A DNA stretch of 64,000 nt, from the NCBI GenBank assembly GCA_963837805.1, contig CAWIOU010000020.1, positions 62,001 through 126,000 of the forward strand. The letters run 5' to 3'. Source of the DNA: Bog-756 sp963837805. Its GTDB lineage: Bacteria > Actinomycetota > Acidimicrobiia > Acidimicrobiales > RAAP-2. The translations under genes and the position numbers were made by a program. How positions within the stretch are numbered: position 1 is the first letter of the stretch; each line of letters starts with the position of its first letter. Of this stretch, positions 45,472-54,234 are shown one piece after another. The notes beneath the pieces are model-generated. The model had not been told where the DNA came from, did not search any database, and worked only from the letters and a program-made list of their open reading frames with translations.

Positions 45472-46863
45472 TCATCCGTCGGTGGAGACGAAGACGTTCT
45501 TGACCTCGGTGTACGAAGCCAGCGCCTCGAGGCCGAGCTCGCGGCCGAAGCCCGACTGTTTCATCCCGCCGAAGCTGGTCTGGACGCGGACCGAGCTGTG
45601 CGAGTTCACCGAGAGGTTCCCCGACTCGATGGCCCGGGCCATCCGCAGGGCCCGGGCCCCGTCGCACGTCCAGATCGAACCGGACAGACCATAGGGGGTG
45701 TCGTTGGCCAACCTGACGGCGTCTTCCTCGTCCTCGAAGGGGATGACGGCGACGACCGGGCCGAAGATCTCCTCGCGGGCGAGGCGCCATTCGGGACGGG
45801 CGGGGGCCACCACGGTGGGCGGGAACCAGAAGCCGGGTCCCTCGGGTACGGCTCCGACCAGCAACGGTTCGACCGGACCGTCGTCGGGATCGCCCATCCC
45901 CGCGGCGAGGAAGCCCTCGACGGTGCGCCGGTGGGCCGCGGTCACCAGTGGTCCCATCCGCGTCGTCGGATCGGTCGGGTCGCCGACCGTCCACGCCCCG
46001 ACGGCATCGGCCAACAGCGCCAGGTAACGATCGAACACCGATCGCTGGACGAGGACCCGGCTCCGGGCGCAGCAGTCCTGTCCGGCGTTGGCGAACACTC
46101 CACCGGGGGTGGCCGAAGCAGCTCGCTCGAGGTCGGCGTCGGCGAAGACGACCGATGCCGACTTCCCCCCGAGCTCGAGGGTGACCCGCTTGATCGTCCC
46201 TGACGCCCCGGCCATCACCTGGCGACCGACTTCGGTGGAACCGGTGAACGCCACCTTGGCCACATCGGGATGCTCGACGAGCCTGGTACCTACCGTCGTG
46301 CCCTTCCCCACCAACACCTGGAACACGCCTTCGGGGAGTCCGGCCTCCAGAGCCAGCTCGGCCAGGCGGAGGGCGGACAGCGGGGTGATCTCGGCCGGTT
46401 TGACCACGACGGTGTTGCCGGTGGCCAGGGCGGGACCGATCTTCCACGAGGTGATGGCGATGGGGAAGTTCCACGGCACGATGGCGGCCACCACCCCAAG
46501 TGGCTCATGGAAGGTCATGTCCACCCCTCCGGCCACCGGCACGGTGGCGCCGCGGTGCTTGTCCACCGCCCCTGCGTAGAAGTACAGGACCTCGGCGACC
46601 ATGGCCACCTCGTCACGGCTCTCGGTGATGGGCTTGCCCACGTTGCTCGTCTCGAGCCCGGCCAGCTCCTCCCCGTGCTCCTCGACCTGGGCCGCGAACC
46701 TGCGCAGGAGACGGGCCCGGTCTGCCGGAGCCACCGATCGCCAGCGGCGACCGGCCCCGAGGGCCCGGGCCACCGCCCGGTCGGCCTCCTCCACTCCGGC
46801 CAGCGGGAGCTCGGCGATGGCCGTCTCGGTCGCCGGGTTGACCACCGTCGTGGTGTCGCTCAT
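45472..46863 (-). CDS. Aldehyde dehydrogenase, PuuC/betaine-aldehyde type
   Basis: A 463-residue NAD(P)-dependent ALDH. It starts 'MSDTTTVVNPATETAIAELP' at ATG 46863. It has 'IVPWNFPIAITSWKIGPALA', the Glu in 'VTLELGGKSASVVFADADL' near residue 229, the Cys in 'NAGQDCCARSRVLV' near residue 261, and the end block 'TSFGGMKQSGFGRELGLEAL'. Its partners here are PuuD- and PuuA-like genes, so gamma-glutamyl-aminobutyraldehyde is the best guess for substrate. ATG overlaps the PuuD-like stop as ATGA. Confidence 0.88.
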   Translation of the reverse strand: MSDTTTVVNPATETAIAELPLAGVEEADRAVARALGAGRRWRSVAPADRARLLRRFAAQVEEHGEELAGLETSNVGKPITESRDEVAMVAEVLYFYAGAVDKHRGATVPVAGGVDMTFHEPLGVVAAIVPWNFPIAITSWKIGPALATGNTVVVKPAEITPLSALRLAELALEAGLPEGVFQVLVGKGTTVGTRLVEHPDVAKVAFTGSTEVGRQVMAGASGTIKRVTLELGGKSASVVFADADLERAASATPGGVFANAGQDCCARSRVLVQRSVFDRYLALLADAVGAWTVGDPTDPTTRMGPLVTAAHRRTVEGFLAAGMGDPDDGPVEPLLVGAVPEGPGFWFPPTVVAPARPEWRLAREEIFGPVVAVIPFEDEEDAVRLANDTPYGLSGSIWTCDGARALRMARAIESGNLSVNSHSSVRVQTSFGGMKQSGFGRELGLEALASYTEVKNVFVSTDG

Positions 46864-47627
46864 GAAGGTCCCCCGCTCTCTGGCCGGCCGTCGCTCGCTT
46901 CCCGACCGGCGCCTGCCGCCTCGACCAGGGCCTCGAACAGCCGACGGTCCCCGGTCTCCTCTGGATGCCATTGGACACCGACTACGAATCGGTAGCCGGG
47001 CAACTCGACCGCCTCGATGACGCCGTCACCGCTCCTGGCCGTCACCACCAGGTCGCGTCCCAGGTTGCCGACGGCCTGATGGTGGCAGCACAGCACCTCC
47101 AGCCGCTCACCGAGGAGACGGCGGACGGCGCTCCCCGGTTCGGTGACCACAGCGATAGCTCCGAACGCGCCGGGCCGCGGCTGGTGGTCGTTCGACCCCA
47201 CCAGGTCGGGGAGCTGCTGCACCAGGTCGCCGCCCAGGTGGACGTTGAGGACCTGAATGCCGCGGCAGACCGCCAGTACGGGTAGGTCGGCCCGGAGGGC
47301 GGCATCCAACAGGGCCAGCTCGACGTCGTCGCGACGTTCGTTGATGCCACCGTTGCGCGGATCGGCTGCCCGTCCGTAGCGGGCGGCGTCGATGTCACCC
47401 CCACCGATCAGGACGAGCCCATCGAGGGCAGCCACCAGACCGTCGAGTCCGCCGCGGCAGGATGCGGCGGCGGGTGGCGGGATGAGCAGGGGTTGACCCC
47501 CCGCCGCCTCCAAGACGTCGAGGTATGGGCCGGGCACCAGTGCGGCGTCGCGCTCCCAGGCCCACCACGACGTGGTCTGCCGATAGGTCGAGACTCCGAC
47601 CAGTGGACGCTGTCGGGCCTGCGACAT
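46860..47627 (-). CDS. puuD: Gamma-glutamyl-GABA hydrolase-like (class I glutamine amidotransferase)
   Basis: A 255-residue peptidase C26 / PuuD-type hydrolase that cleaves gamma-glutamyl-GABA. The nucleophile is in 'LPVLAVCRGIQVLNVHLGG' near residue 120, and the His-Glu pair in 'VGVQWHPEETGDRRLF' near residue 219. The early 'VGVSTYRQTTSWWAWERD' is the family's N-terminal block. ATG 47627; it overlaps the ALDH start by 4 bp. Divergent from the SDR gene, which with PuuA lies on the other strand. Confidence 0.85.
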   Translation of the reverse strand: MSQARQRPLVGVSTYRQTTSWWAWERDAALVPGPYLDVLEAAGGQPLLIPPPAAASCRGGLDGLVAALDGLVLIGGGDIDAARYGRAADPRNGGINERRDDVELALLDAALRADLPVLAVCRGIQVLNVHLGGDLVQQLPDLVGSNDHQPRPGAFGAIAVVTEPGSAVRRLLGERLEVLCCHHQAVGNLGRDLVVTARSGDGVIEAVELPGYRFVVGVQWHPEETGDRRLFEALVEAAGAGREASDGRPESGGPS

Positions 47628-47776
47628 GCCGGACAGTATCCCACCACCTCGGACCACCCGGACCCCCTCTCTCGCACCCGGATAAGGTCGGCGACGGAGC
47701 GGTTCCGGGTGCACGCCGGATGTCTGCGACGGGCAGGCCGCTGCTCGCCCCGATAGTCGACCGAACGGAGGACCTG

Positions 47777-48553
47777 ATGGCTCGACTCGACGGCAAGGTC
47801 GCCGTGATCACCGGAGCCGGAAGCGGTATCGGCCGGGTGGCCGCATCGTTGTTCGCCGCCGAAGGGGCGAGGGTCGTGGTGGCCGACGTGGTTGCAGACC
47901 ACGCCGAGGAAGCGGTCGTCGACATCGTGGCCGCCGGCGGCTCGGCCGTGGCGATGGTCGTCGATGTCTCGGACAGCCAGCAGTGCGACGCCATGGTTCG
48001 TGCCGCGGTCGACAACTATGGAGCGCTCGACGTGCTGTTCAACTGCGCCGGCATCTTTCCCGAGGACGACGGCGGCCTCCTCGACACTCCTCCCGACACG
48101 TGGCAGAGGGTGATGGAGGTCAACCTCAAGGGCGTGTGGCTCGGGTGTCGATCGGCAGTACCGGCCATGCTCGACTCCGGTGGAGGGTCGATCGTCAACG
48201 TCGCCTCGTTCGTCGCTCTTGTCGGTGCGGCTACCGCCCAGATGGCCTATACCTCGTCGAAGGGGGCGGTGCTGGCCATGACCCGCGAACTGGCCGTCGA
48301 ATACGCCCGCCGCGGGATCCGGGCCAACTCGATATGCCCGGGCCCGATCGAGACGCCGTTGCTGGCCGAGCTCCTCGCCGATCCGGCCCGGCGTCAACGC
48401 CGACTGGTCCACATTCCCATCGGACGGTTCGGACGCCCCGACGAGATCGCCAAGGCGGCGCTCTTCCTGGCGTCGGACGATGCGTCGTTCGTCACCGGAT
48501 CGGCCCTGGTGGTGGACGGCGGTATCACCGCGGCATACGTGACCCCGGAGTAG
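47777..48553 (+). CDS. Short-chain dehydrogenase/reductase
   Basis: A 258-residue classical SDR. The cofactor loop is 'VAVITGAGSGIGRVAAS' at residues 8-24, the acidic Asp after strand 2 ('VVVADVVADHA') favours NAD(H), 'NCAGIFPEDD' replaces NAG, and the catalytic Tyr and Lys are in 'MAYTSSKGAVLAMTRE' near residue 158. 'GGITAAYV' is the C-terminal block. ATG 47777 has GGAGG 5 bases upstream. It stands 38 bp before the glutamine-synthetase-like gene on the same strand. Substrate is unknown. Confidence 0.9.
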   Translation: MARLDGKVAVITGAGSGIGRVAASLFAAEGARVVVADVVADHAEEAVVDIVAAGGSAVAMVVDVSDSQQCDAMVRAAVDNYGALDVLFNCAGIFPEDDGGLLDTPPDTWQRVMEVNLKGVWLGCRSAVPAMLDSGGGSIVNVASFVALVGAATAQMAYTSSKGAVLAMTRELAVEYARRGIRANSICPGPIETPLLAELLADPARRQRRLVHIPIGRFGRPDEIAKAALFLASDDASFVTGSALVVDGGITAAYVTPE

Positions 48554-48591
48554 GGCTGGACTGGTCGACGAGGCTGGGTCAGAGTGCTGGG

Positions 48592-49959
48592 ATGCTGACC
48601 TTGGAAACCCTGCCTCATCAGATCCAGTCGGGTGAAGTCGACACCGTCGTGGTGGCCTTCCCCGACCTCCAGGGCCGGCCGGTCGGAAAGCGGGTCACCG
48701 GCCCCTTCTTCGTGGACCATGTCATGCACCACGGGATCGAGGTGTGCGACTACCTGCTGGCCTGCGATGTCGACATGACCCCCCTGCCCGGCTACGAGTT
48801 CGCCAATTGGGAGACCGGCTACGGCGACCTCAACGCGGTGGTCGATCCCCGGACGGTGCGCCCGCTTCCCTGGCTGCCCGGGAGTGTGCTGGTCCTCTGC
48901 GACCTACTGACGATGGACGGTCAACCGGTCGAGGTGTCGCCCCGTCGCATCCTGCAGCGCCAGATCGAGCGGGCCGCCGCCCATGGCCTGGAGGTCAAGT
49001 GCGCGACCGAGCTCGAGTTCTACCTCTTCCGCGAGTCCTTCGCCGAAGCCGCCGGGAAGCGGTGGCACTTGCTCGCGCCCCACGCCGACTCCATCGAGGA
49101 CTACCAGCTCCTGCAGACGTCGCGGGAGGAGTACGTCATCGGGCGCATTCGCAACCAGATGCTCGAAGCCGGCATCCCGATCGAATTCTCCAAGGGCGAG
49201 GCCGGCATCGGACAACACGAGATCAACATCACCTTTGCCGACGCCCTCGAGGTCGCCGACCGTCATCTGGTGTTCAAGAACGGGGTGAAGGAGATCGCCG
49301 CGGGACTCGACCGATCGGTGACCTTCATGGCCAAATGGACGATGGCCAGTGCCGGTTCGTCCTGCCACATCCACACCAGTCTGTGGGACGCGGGGACCGG
49401 CGCGCCGAAGATGGCGCCCGAGGACGGCGTCGCCACTGCGTCGGGGCTCTCCGTCGTCGGCCGACAGTTCCTGGCCGGGCAGATCCACGCCGCCCGGCAA
49501 TTGGCATGGTGCTTCGCCCCCTACGTCAACTCCTACCGGCGCTACGTTCCCGATTCGTGGGCCCCGACGGCCGCCGTCTGGGGCGAGGACAATCGGACCT
49601 GCGGATTCCGCGCGGTCGGAGCGGGCCCCGGTCGTCGGGTGGAGAGCCGCATCCCGGGGGCCGACGTGAACCCCTATCTGGCCTTGGCCGCGGCCATCGC
49701 CGGGGGCCTGTGGGGGATCGAACACGAACTCGAACTCGGTCCGGCCTACACAGGCAACGCCTACCAGGCGACCGACGTGCCCCGCATCCCGTCCAACCTG
49801 GCCGACGCCATCGACGGCCTGGCCGGGAGCGAAGTCGCGGCCGAGGCCTTCGGCCCCGAGGTCCACCAACACCTGCTCACCACCGCCCGTCAGGAATGGG
49901 AGGCGGCCAATCGGGTGGTCACCGACTGGGAACTGGCGCGGAATTTCGAGCGCATCTGA
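48592..49959 (+). CDS. Glutamine synthetase-like gamma-glutamyl-amine ligase (PuuA/GlnT-like)
   Basis: A 455-residue glutamine-synthetase-fold enzyme. The metal- and ATP-binding blocks are 'ATELEFYLFRESFAE', 'GQHEINITFADALEVADR', 'SSCHIHTSLWD' and 'GRRVESRIPGADVNPYLAL'. The form 'KNGVKEIAAGLDRSVTFMAK' groups with non-standard GS proteins such as gamma-glutamylputrescine synthetase rather than GlnA. ATG 48592, 38 bp after the SDR. With PuuC- and PuuD-like neighbours it completes a gamma-glutamylated polyamine route to GABA or succinate. Confidence 0.87.
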   Translation: MLTLETLPHQIQSGEVDTVVVAFPDLQGRPVGKRVTGPFFVDHVMHHGIEVCDYLLACDVDMTPLPGYEFANWETGYGDLNAVVDPRTVRPLPWLPGSVLVLCDLLTMDGQPVEVSPRRILQRQIERAAAHGLEVKCATELEFYLFRESFAEAAGKRWHLLAPHADSIEDYQLLQTSREEYVIGRIRNQMLEAGIPIEFSKGEAGIGQHEINITFADALEVADRHLVFKNGVKEIAAGLDRSVTFMAKWTMASAGSSCHIHTSLWDAGTGAPKMAPEDGVATASGLSVVGRQFLAGQIHAARQLAWCFAPYVNSYRRYVPDSWAPTAAVWGEDNRTCGFRAVGAGPGRRVESRIPGADVNPYLALAAAIAGGLWGIEHELELGPAYTGNAYQATDVPRIPSNLADAIDGLAGSEVAAEAFGPEVHQHLLTTARQEWEAANRVVTDWELARNFERI

Positions 49960-50127
49960 CCCGCTCGTGTCCGAGAAGTGGCCCGTTTGCAGACAATGCC
50001 CCTCGGGTACAACGAACGAGGTGCCACATTCGTTACACCCAGGGAATTAGGCGCCTCACCAGCCAACTTGTCGCGATTCATTGCTGGACGGGGCCGCCGC
50101 CTGGGTGTATGACTCACGTAAGGGGGA

Positions 50128-50829
50128 ATGAGAGTTCCAGTGCCGCCAGTCGACAGCGAGACGAAAACAGCGAGCAACTTCCGGGGCAATCTCCGTGCGG
50201 CAAAGCGGGGCGACCAGGACGCGTTCGCACTGCTGTGGAAGCAGTTCCAACCGAGTCTCCTCCGATACCTGACGATCAAGGCCGGTCCGGTGGCCGAAGA
50301 TCTGGCCGCCGACACCTGGTTCCGGGTCCTGCGGGCACTCCCCACGTTCGAAGGCGACGAAGCCGGCTTCAGGGCCTGGTTGTTCACCATGGCCCGGAAC
50401 CGGGTCATCGACTGGTACCGGGGCGCTTCCCGACGCTTCGAATACATCGAGCATTCACAGCTCGACCTGGTCCCGGCGACAACGAGCGTCGAATCGGACG
50501 CCGACGAGCATTCCGCCACCCAGGCCGCCTTGGCCTTGATCGCTCAGCTTCCTCCGGATCAATCGGAAGCGGTCATGTTGCGGGTCGTGGCCGGACTCGA
50601 CGTTGCTACAGTGGCGAAGATCATGAGGCGGTCGTCGGGGTCGGTAAGGGTGCTGTGTCATCGCGGTCTCCGTCGGTTGCAGAGTGCGCTCAACGGTGAC
50701 GGTGAGACGGTCGGGTCCGACGGAGCCACATCGGCCGCCCTGGTCGGAGGATCGGACGACGCGTTGGCTCGGGGGATCGGAAGACGGACTTCGACTCGTG
50801 CCGGAGGTCCGTCTCCATGGTTAGCGTGA
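50128..50829 (+). CDS. ECF-type RNA polymerase sigma factor
   Basis: A 233-residue sigma-70 family protein. Region 2 runs 'FQPSLLRYLTIKAGPVAEDL' to 'WLFTMARNRVIDWYRGASR'. Region 4 has 'IAQLPPDQSEAVMLRVVAGL' and 'KIMRRSSGSVRVLCHRGLRR'. ATG 50128 follows a strong AGGGGG; GTG 50140 in frame is an alternative. It overlaps the next gene by 13 bp, the usual arrangement of an ECF factor with its membrane partner. The Thr/Gly-rich last 40 residues are not part of the family. Confidence 0.9.
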   Translation: MRVPVPPVDSETKTASNFRGNLRAAKRGDQDAFALLWKQFQPSLLRYLTIKAGPVAEDLAADTWFRVLRALPTFEGDEAGFRAWLFTMARNRVIDWYRGASRRFEYIEHSQLDLVPATTSVESDADEHSATQAALALIAQLPPDQSEAVMLRVVAGLDVATVAKIMRRSSGSVRVLCHRGLRRLQSALNGDGETVGSDGATSAALVGGSDDALARGIGRRTSTRAGGPSPWLA

Positions 50830-51988
50830 CCAACGGCCCGCTCTTCGGTAACTCCGGCTTCGACGACTTGACGGTTGTCGAGCTCCCGAACCTCGTGGAG
50901 GGAGAGCTCGCCGATCTCATCGCCGCGGCCTCGGCGCCGGGATTGCCCAGTGAACTGGCCGGGGAAGATGCTGCCCGCTCCATGTTCGAGGCAGCCCAGG
51001 TGGGCGTGGCCGAAGCGCCGCCGCCTGCGGCGACCCGCTCGGGCGGCCGTCGTGGTCGCGTCGGCGGCCAGCCTCTTCGCCACCACCACCGCGCTGGCGG
51101 CAGCATCCGACCTCCCGGCGCCGGCACAGCACGTCGTCGACGGTGCCTTCCACCAGGTGGGCATCAACATGGCTCCACCGGTCCCGGCGCAGGCCCCGGT
51201 GTCCGGCGCCACGCCGCTGCCCTCCGCCTCGACCGCCACCCACCACAAGGGGAAGGCTGCGACCACGCATCGGGCTTCGGGGCAGCCAGCGGCGGCGGTG
51301 ACGACCACCTGCCCCGCCGGGTCCGGTTCGGGGAACGTTTCCAGCGGGACCGGGACGCTTCGCACCGGAGGCTCACCGCCGTGCGCGATCACGAAGCCGA
51401 CCTTGGCCCATCGTGCAGGTTCCAGCACCACGCACTAGAGAAGTACCGGAAGCTGCGTCAGGAGGCGGGCGCCACAGATCGGCAGGGAACCCAGGCGACG
51501 ACAGGCCCGACCACGGGTCGGGTGGGCCGGGCGGCAACCAGTCCACCGGGTCGGGCAGCGGTTCGGGAACCGGAGGCAACCGCGGCGGCAACCAGGGGAC
51601 CGGGTCCGGCAGCGGTTCGGGAACCGGAGGCAACCGCGGGCGGCAACCAGGGGACCGGGTCCGGCAGCGGTTCGGGAACCGGAGGCAACCGCGGCGGCAA
51701 CCAGGGGACCGGGTCCGGGAAGGGCGGGACACGAGGGGACCGGGACCGGGAAGGGCGGGACCGGAAAGAAGGGGACGGGGAGCGGGTCCGGGAAGGGCGG
51801 GACCGGAAAGAAGGGGACGGGGAGCGGGTCCGGGAAGGGCGGGACCGGAAAGAAGGGTACGGGGAGCGGCCAAGGGGCAACAGGAGGATCGGGAAAGCAC
51901 CACCGTCACAATGGGACGGAAGCGCAGCAAGGGACCAAATCGAGCGGGCAGGCAGGAACAATTCGAGGACGGCGCACCGACCGGCTGA
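50817..51988 (+). CDS. Sigma-factor partner membrane protein with Gly-rich repeat tail, several frameshifts
   Basis: Starts at ATG 50817 inside the sigma gene. The first part, 'FGNSGFDDLTVVELPNLVEG' and 'LPSELAGEDAARSMFEAAQV', is a soluble cytoplasmic domain. After a frame change near 51010 there is a membrane helix, 'ARAAVVVASAASLFATTTAL', and then 'LPAPAQHVVDGAFHQVGI', as in other actinobacterial sigma-linked proteins. A Thr/Pro linker leads to a long outer region of G-T-G-S-G-type repeats (51532-51872). Frame changes near 51400-51440, at 51638-51640 and near 51725-51740 all fit one extra base each. It probably senses a signal for the sigma factor; the end at 51988 is uncertain. Confidence 0.55.
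51532..51716 (+). repeat. 54-bp tandem repeat, three full copies plus a partial one
   Basis: Full copies lie at 51532-51585, 51586-51639 and 51641-51694, with a partial copy to 51716. In frame each codes an 18-residue Gly/Ser/Thr/Asn unit. Copies are almost identical. One extra G stands at the second-third junction (GCGGGCGG against GCGGCGG elsewhere), which breaks the frame and is internal proof of a one-base insertion. Confidence 0.85.
51747..51872 (+). repeat. 42-bp tandem repeat, three copies
   Basis: Copies at 51747-51788, 51789-51830 and 51831-51872, the last with a few changes. In frame each codes 14 residues of Gly, Lys, Thr and Ser, so the tail switches from a neutral to a basic repeat. 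Confidence 0.82.
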
Positions 51989-52068
51989 TGGGACGCCGTC
52001 GAATGGGGAGTCCTCTGAGGTTCGCGTGGCCGACGGGTTGCGTGGAGAGCGGTTCCGCGGTGATCCGC

Positions 52069-52870
52069 ATGGGCTACCTACGGTTTGCCCTCGGTTCGGT
52101 GCTTCTGGCCGGGATCATCGCGGCCGGATCCGGTGCGGTGGCCCCCGCGGTCGAGGGGGCACCGGCGCAGCCGTCGCCCCCGTTGGGCAGGCCCCAACGA
52201 GGGATTCGGCACGCAGACGTCGCTCAATTGGGCCGGGTATGCGGTCACCGGAGGCACGTTCAGCAAGGCGGTCGGAAGCTGGACCCAGCCCCACGCCACG
52301 TGCCCGTCGCCCAGCGCGACACAGCGAGCGGCATTCTGGGTCGGCATCGACGGCTTCGCCAAGACAGATCCGACCGTCCAGCAGGTGGGCACCGACTCGG
52401 ACTGTGTGAAGGGCACCCCGACCTACTACGCGTGGTTCCAGATGTTTCCCAAGGCTGCGAATTTCTTGCCGACCTCGAAGTACCCGGTGGCGCCGGGTGA
52501 GGCAATCAGCGCCCAGGTGTCGGGGTCGGGCAAGAACTTCACCCTGGTCATCACCGCGGTTTCGGGTGGGGTTACCAAGTGGCACTTCTCCACCAACCAG
52601 ACGGCTTCGAAGGTGCCAAAGGACTCGTCTGCCGAGTTGATCACCGAGGCCCCCTGCGTCGGAAGCCCGTGCCAGATCGTCCCGTTGAGCAACTTCGGCA
52701 CGATCAACTACTCCGGAGCGTCGGCCAACGGCCATGTCCTCTCGACGGCGTCGGGGTTCAAAGTGACCAAGCTGACCATGACCACAAAGGGAGGGACGAC
52801 GATCAAGGCCCGGACATCATCCTTGAGTCCGGGTGGTACTGCGTTCAGCGTCGCCTGGGCCCACACCTGA
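52069..52870 (+). CDS. Secreted peptidase G1 (glutamic endopeptidase)-like protein, one frameshift
   Basis: Starts 'MGYLRFALGSVLLAGIIAAG' at ATG 52069 (GTG 52060 also possible), a signal peptide. The frame changes near 52180-52210, then gives 'TSLNWAGYAVTGGTFSKAVG', 'AAFWVGIDGFAKTDPTVQQV', 'TYYAWFQMFP' and 'SSAELITEAPC'. These match the eqolisin (G1) fold; the catalytic Gln lies in the 'PTVQQVGT' part and the Glu in 'SAELITEAP'. 'WFQMFP' stands where the family often has W-Y-E-W-x-P. Two Cys pairs fit an exported protein. It lies beyond the sigma-factor pair, which may control it. The span is one over a multiple of three. Confidence 0.72.
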
Positions 52871-53042
52871 TCGGGCGCGCCAGCGGCCGTGCGGGCGGGA
52901 CCACGGCGCGATTTTCGCCCAGCCCTCCGCTGGAGACGTCCTCTGATCGCCTGCTCGTCCGGGTGGATGCGGCCTCTCGCCGGTCGAATGGGGCGACCGC
53001 CCGGCTTGAGCGGCAATTCCTAGGCACCGAAATCCGCTTTGA

Positions 53043-53062
53043 CCTGGGAGTTCACTCCCAGG
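53043..53062 (+). terminator. Hairpin downstream of the peptidase gene
   Basis: A perfect 8-bp stem, CCTGGGAG / CTCCCAGG, with a TTCA loop, 172 bp after the peptidase stop, followed by AAAAC. It could end either strand. Strength moderate, no T-run on the plus strand. Confidence 0.4.
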
Positions 53063-53238
53063 AAAACATTCACTCAAGTCCGAACTGGGACCGACCGAAA
53101 CTGTCCGAGGCCGGGTCTGCTGAATCGGGCAGCATCCTCAATCGACGCAATCCGATTCCGGACCCGGCTGCAACGCGAGCGGAGCCAGGTCCCGGCCTGA
53201 TTGGGACCGGCCCAGTGGGACCCACGCTCGGGCGTACG

Positions 53239-53272
53239 CGACAAGGACGGGGCCGAAGCCCCGTCCTTGTCG
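53239..53272 (-). terminator. Terminator hairpin of secreted module 3
   Basis: A 15-bp stem, CGACAAGGACGGGGC with its complement, around a CGAA loop, 37 bp after the module 3 stop. It differs by one loop base from the module 2 element. Confidence 0.72.
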
Positions 53273-53309
53273 GTACGGCGTGCCCGATGATTCGGGCGTT
53301 GATGAGCGG

Positions 53310-53970
53310 TCAGCTGAGGCTGACGGCGTTCTTGCCCGGCTCAGTCTGGATGGCCAAGCGAACTGACCCCCGCTGCGCTGTCACAGGCGGTGAGGAACTG
53401 AGTGGCGGTGTCCTTCGTCTCGGCGATGGACATGTCCCCGGAACCATGGTTGGCCCCCTGGAACGATCCCGAAGCCGTGCCCTTGACCGAGCCCGGGAGG
53501 GTGAACGTCCCGTGGGCTGGGCTTCCAGCCGTGCCACCCTTGACGCTCTTGATGCCGAGCACCGAGGCGGGAGGAACGGCACCGGACGAGACACTCCACT
53601 TGGAGGTCAGCGTGCCGTTGTCGGTGGAGCTTCCCAGCAGGCCCGTGCAGGTGCCGGCCTTCTTGGAGGTCGTCCCCTTGGCGCCGGTGATCGTCCCGGT
53701 GATCGTGCCCTTGCTGACCTTGTAGGCCGTCGAGCCCTTGACCGTGCAACCGGCCACCGTGGCGGTGACTGTCGTCTTGATGGCCTGGTTCGTGTACCCG
53801 GTCTTGTCCAGCTTGGGCGAGAACTTCACCGTACCGGTGATGGTCTTACAGATGATGGTGTCGCTCGTCGAGCTGTGGGAGATGGCCGCAGAAGCGGATC
53901 CACCCGCCAGGGCGACGAGGCTGACGGGCATAGCGATCGCCGCGGCGATCACAAGCAGCTTGCGAATCAT
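53310..53970 (-). CDS. Secreted protein paralogue 3, one frameshift near the end
   Basis: From ATG 53970 a signal peptide 'MIRKLLVIAAAIAMPVSLVA' and 'GGSASAA' cleavage zone precede a Thr/Gly/Lys-rich body: 'GTVKFSPKLDKTGYTNQ', 'KGTITGTITGAKGTTSKKAG', 'GTFTLPGSVKGTASGSFQG'. The shared 'TACDSAAG' is followed, after removing one base near 53370, by 'SVRLAIQTEPGKNAVSLS', which aligns with the end of paralogue 1 (AC...LAI.T). So the true stop is at 53310 rather than the one reached without the correction. Cys pairs match the paralogues. Function unknown. Confidence 0.75.
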
Positions 53971-54042
53971 GTAGTGCTCCTTTTTCTTCCATGTCTCCAT
54001 GGACTCGAAGTAGGGGCGACAGCTGCCCCCCCGTAGGCGGAA
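53971..54042 (-). promoter_or_regulatory. Conserved 5' leader with GAGA-loop hairpin, module 3
   Basis: G-run (54026-54032 as C7 on the plus strand), CTACTTCGAG, hairpin TCCATG-GAGA-CATGGA (53988-54003), AAAAGGAG, start codon. The hairpin is identical to that of module 1. Confidence 0.65.
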
Positions 54043-54234
54043 TTGCCAATATGGCGCTTCCACCCCTTTACAACGCAGTGGGTGGTCATCCCGTTACAGC
54101 CGGTTGCCGCCGACGAGCCGGGGCCGAAGTCCCCACCGACCCGATTCGGACGCATCTGCCCTGGTGACAGCCGTGCGATCGCCTTCAGCCGGGTCCTTGA
54201 CGGGTCGGGAGCCACCTGCCACCATGGAGGGAGC

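Noticed and set aside
51532..51872. Regular repeats considered as a CRISPR array
   Set aside because: Units are contiguous with no unique spacers and code for a Gly-rich protein tail.
34281..53272. The three shared hairpins considered as attachment sites or an insertion-sequence end
   Set aside because: No transposase or integrase is nearby, no target duplications were seen, and the position just after each gene fits a terminator.
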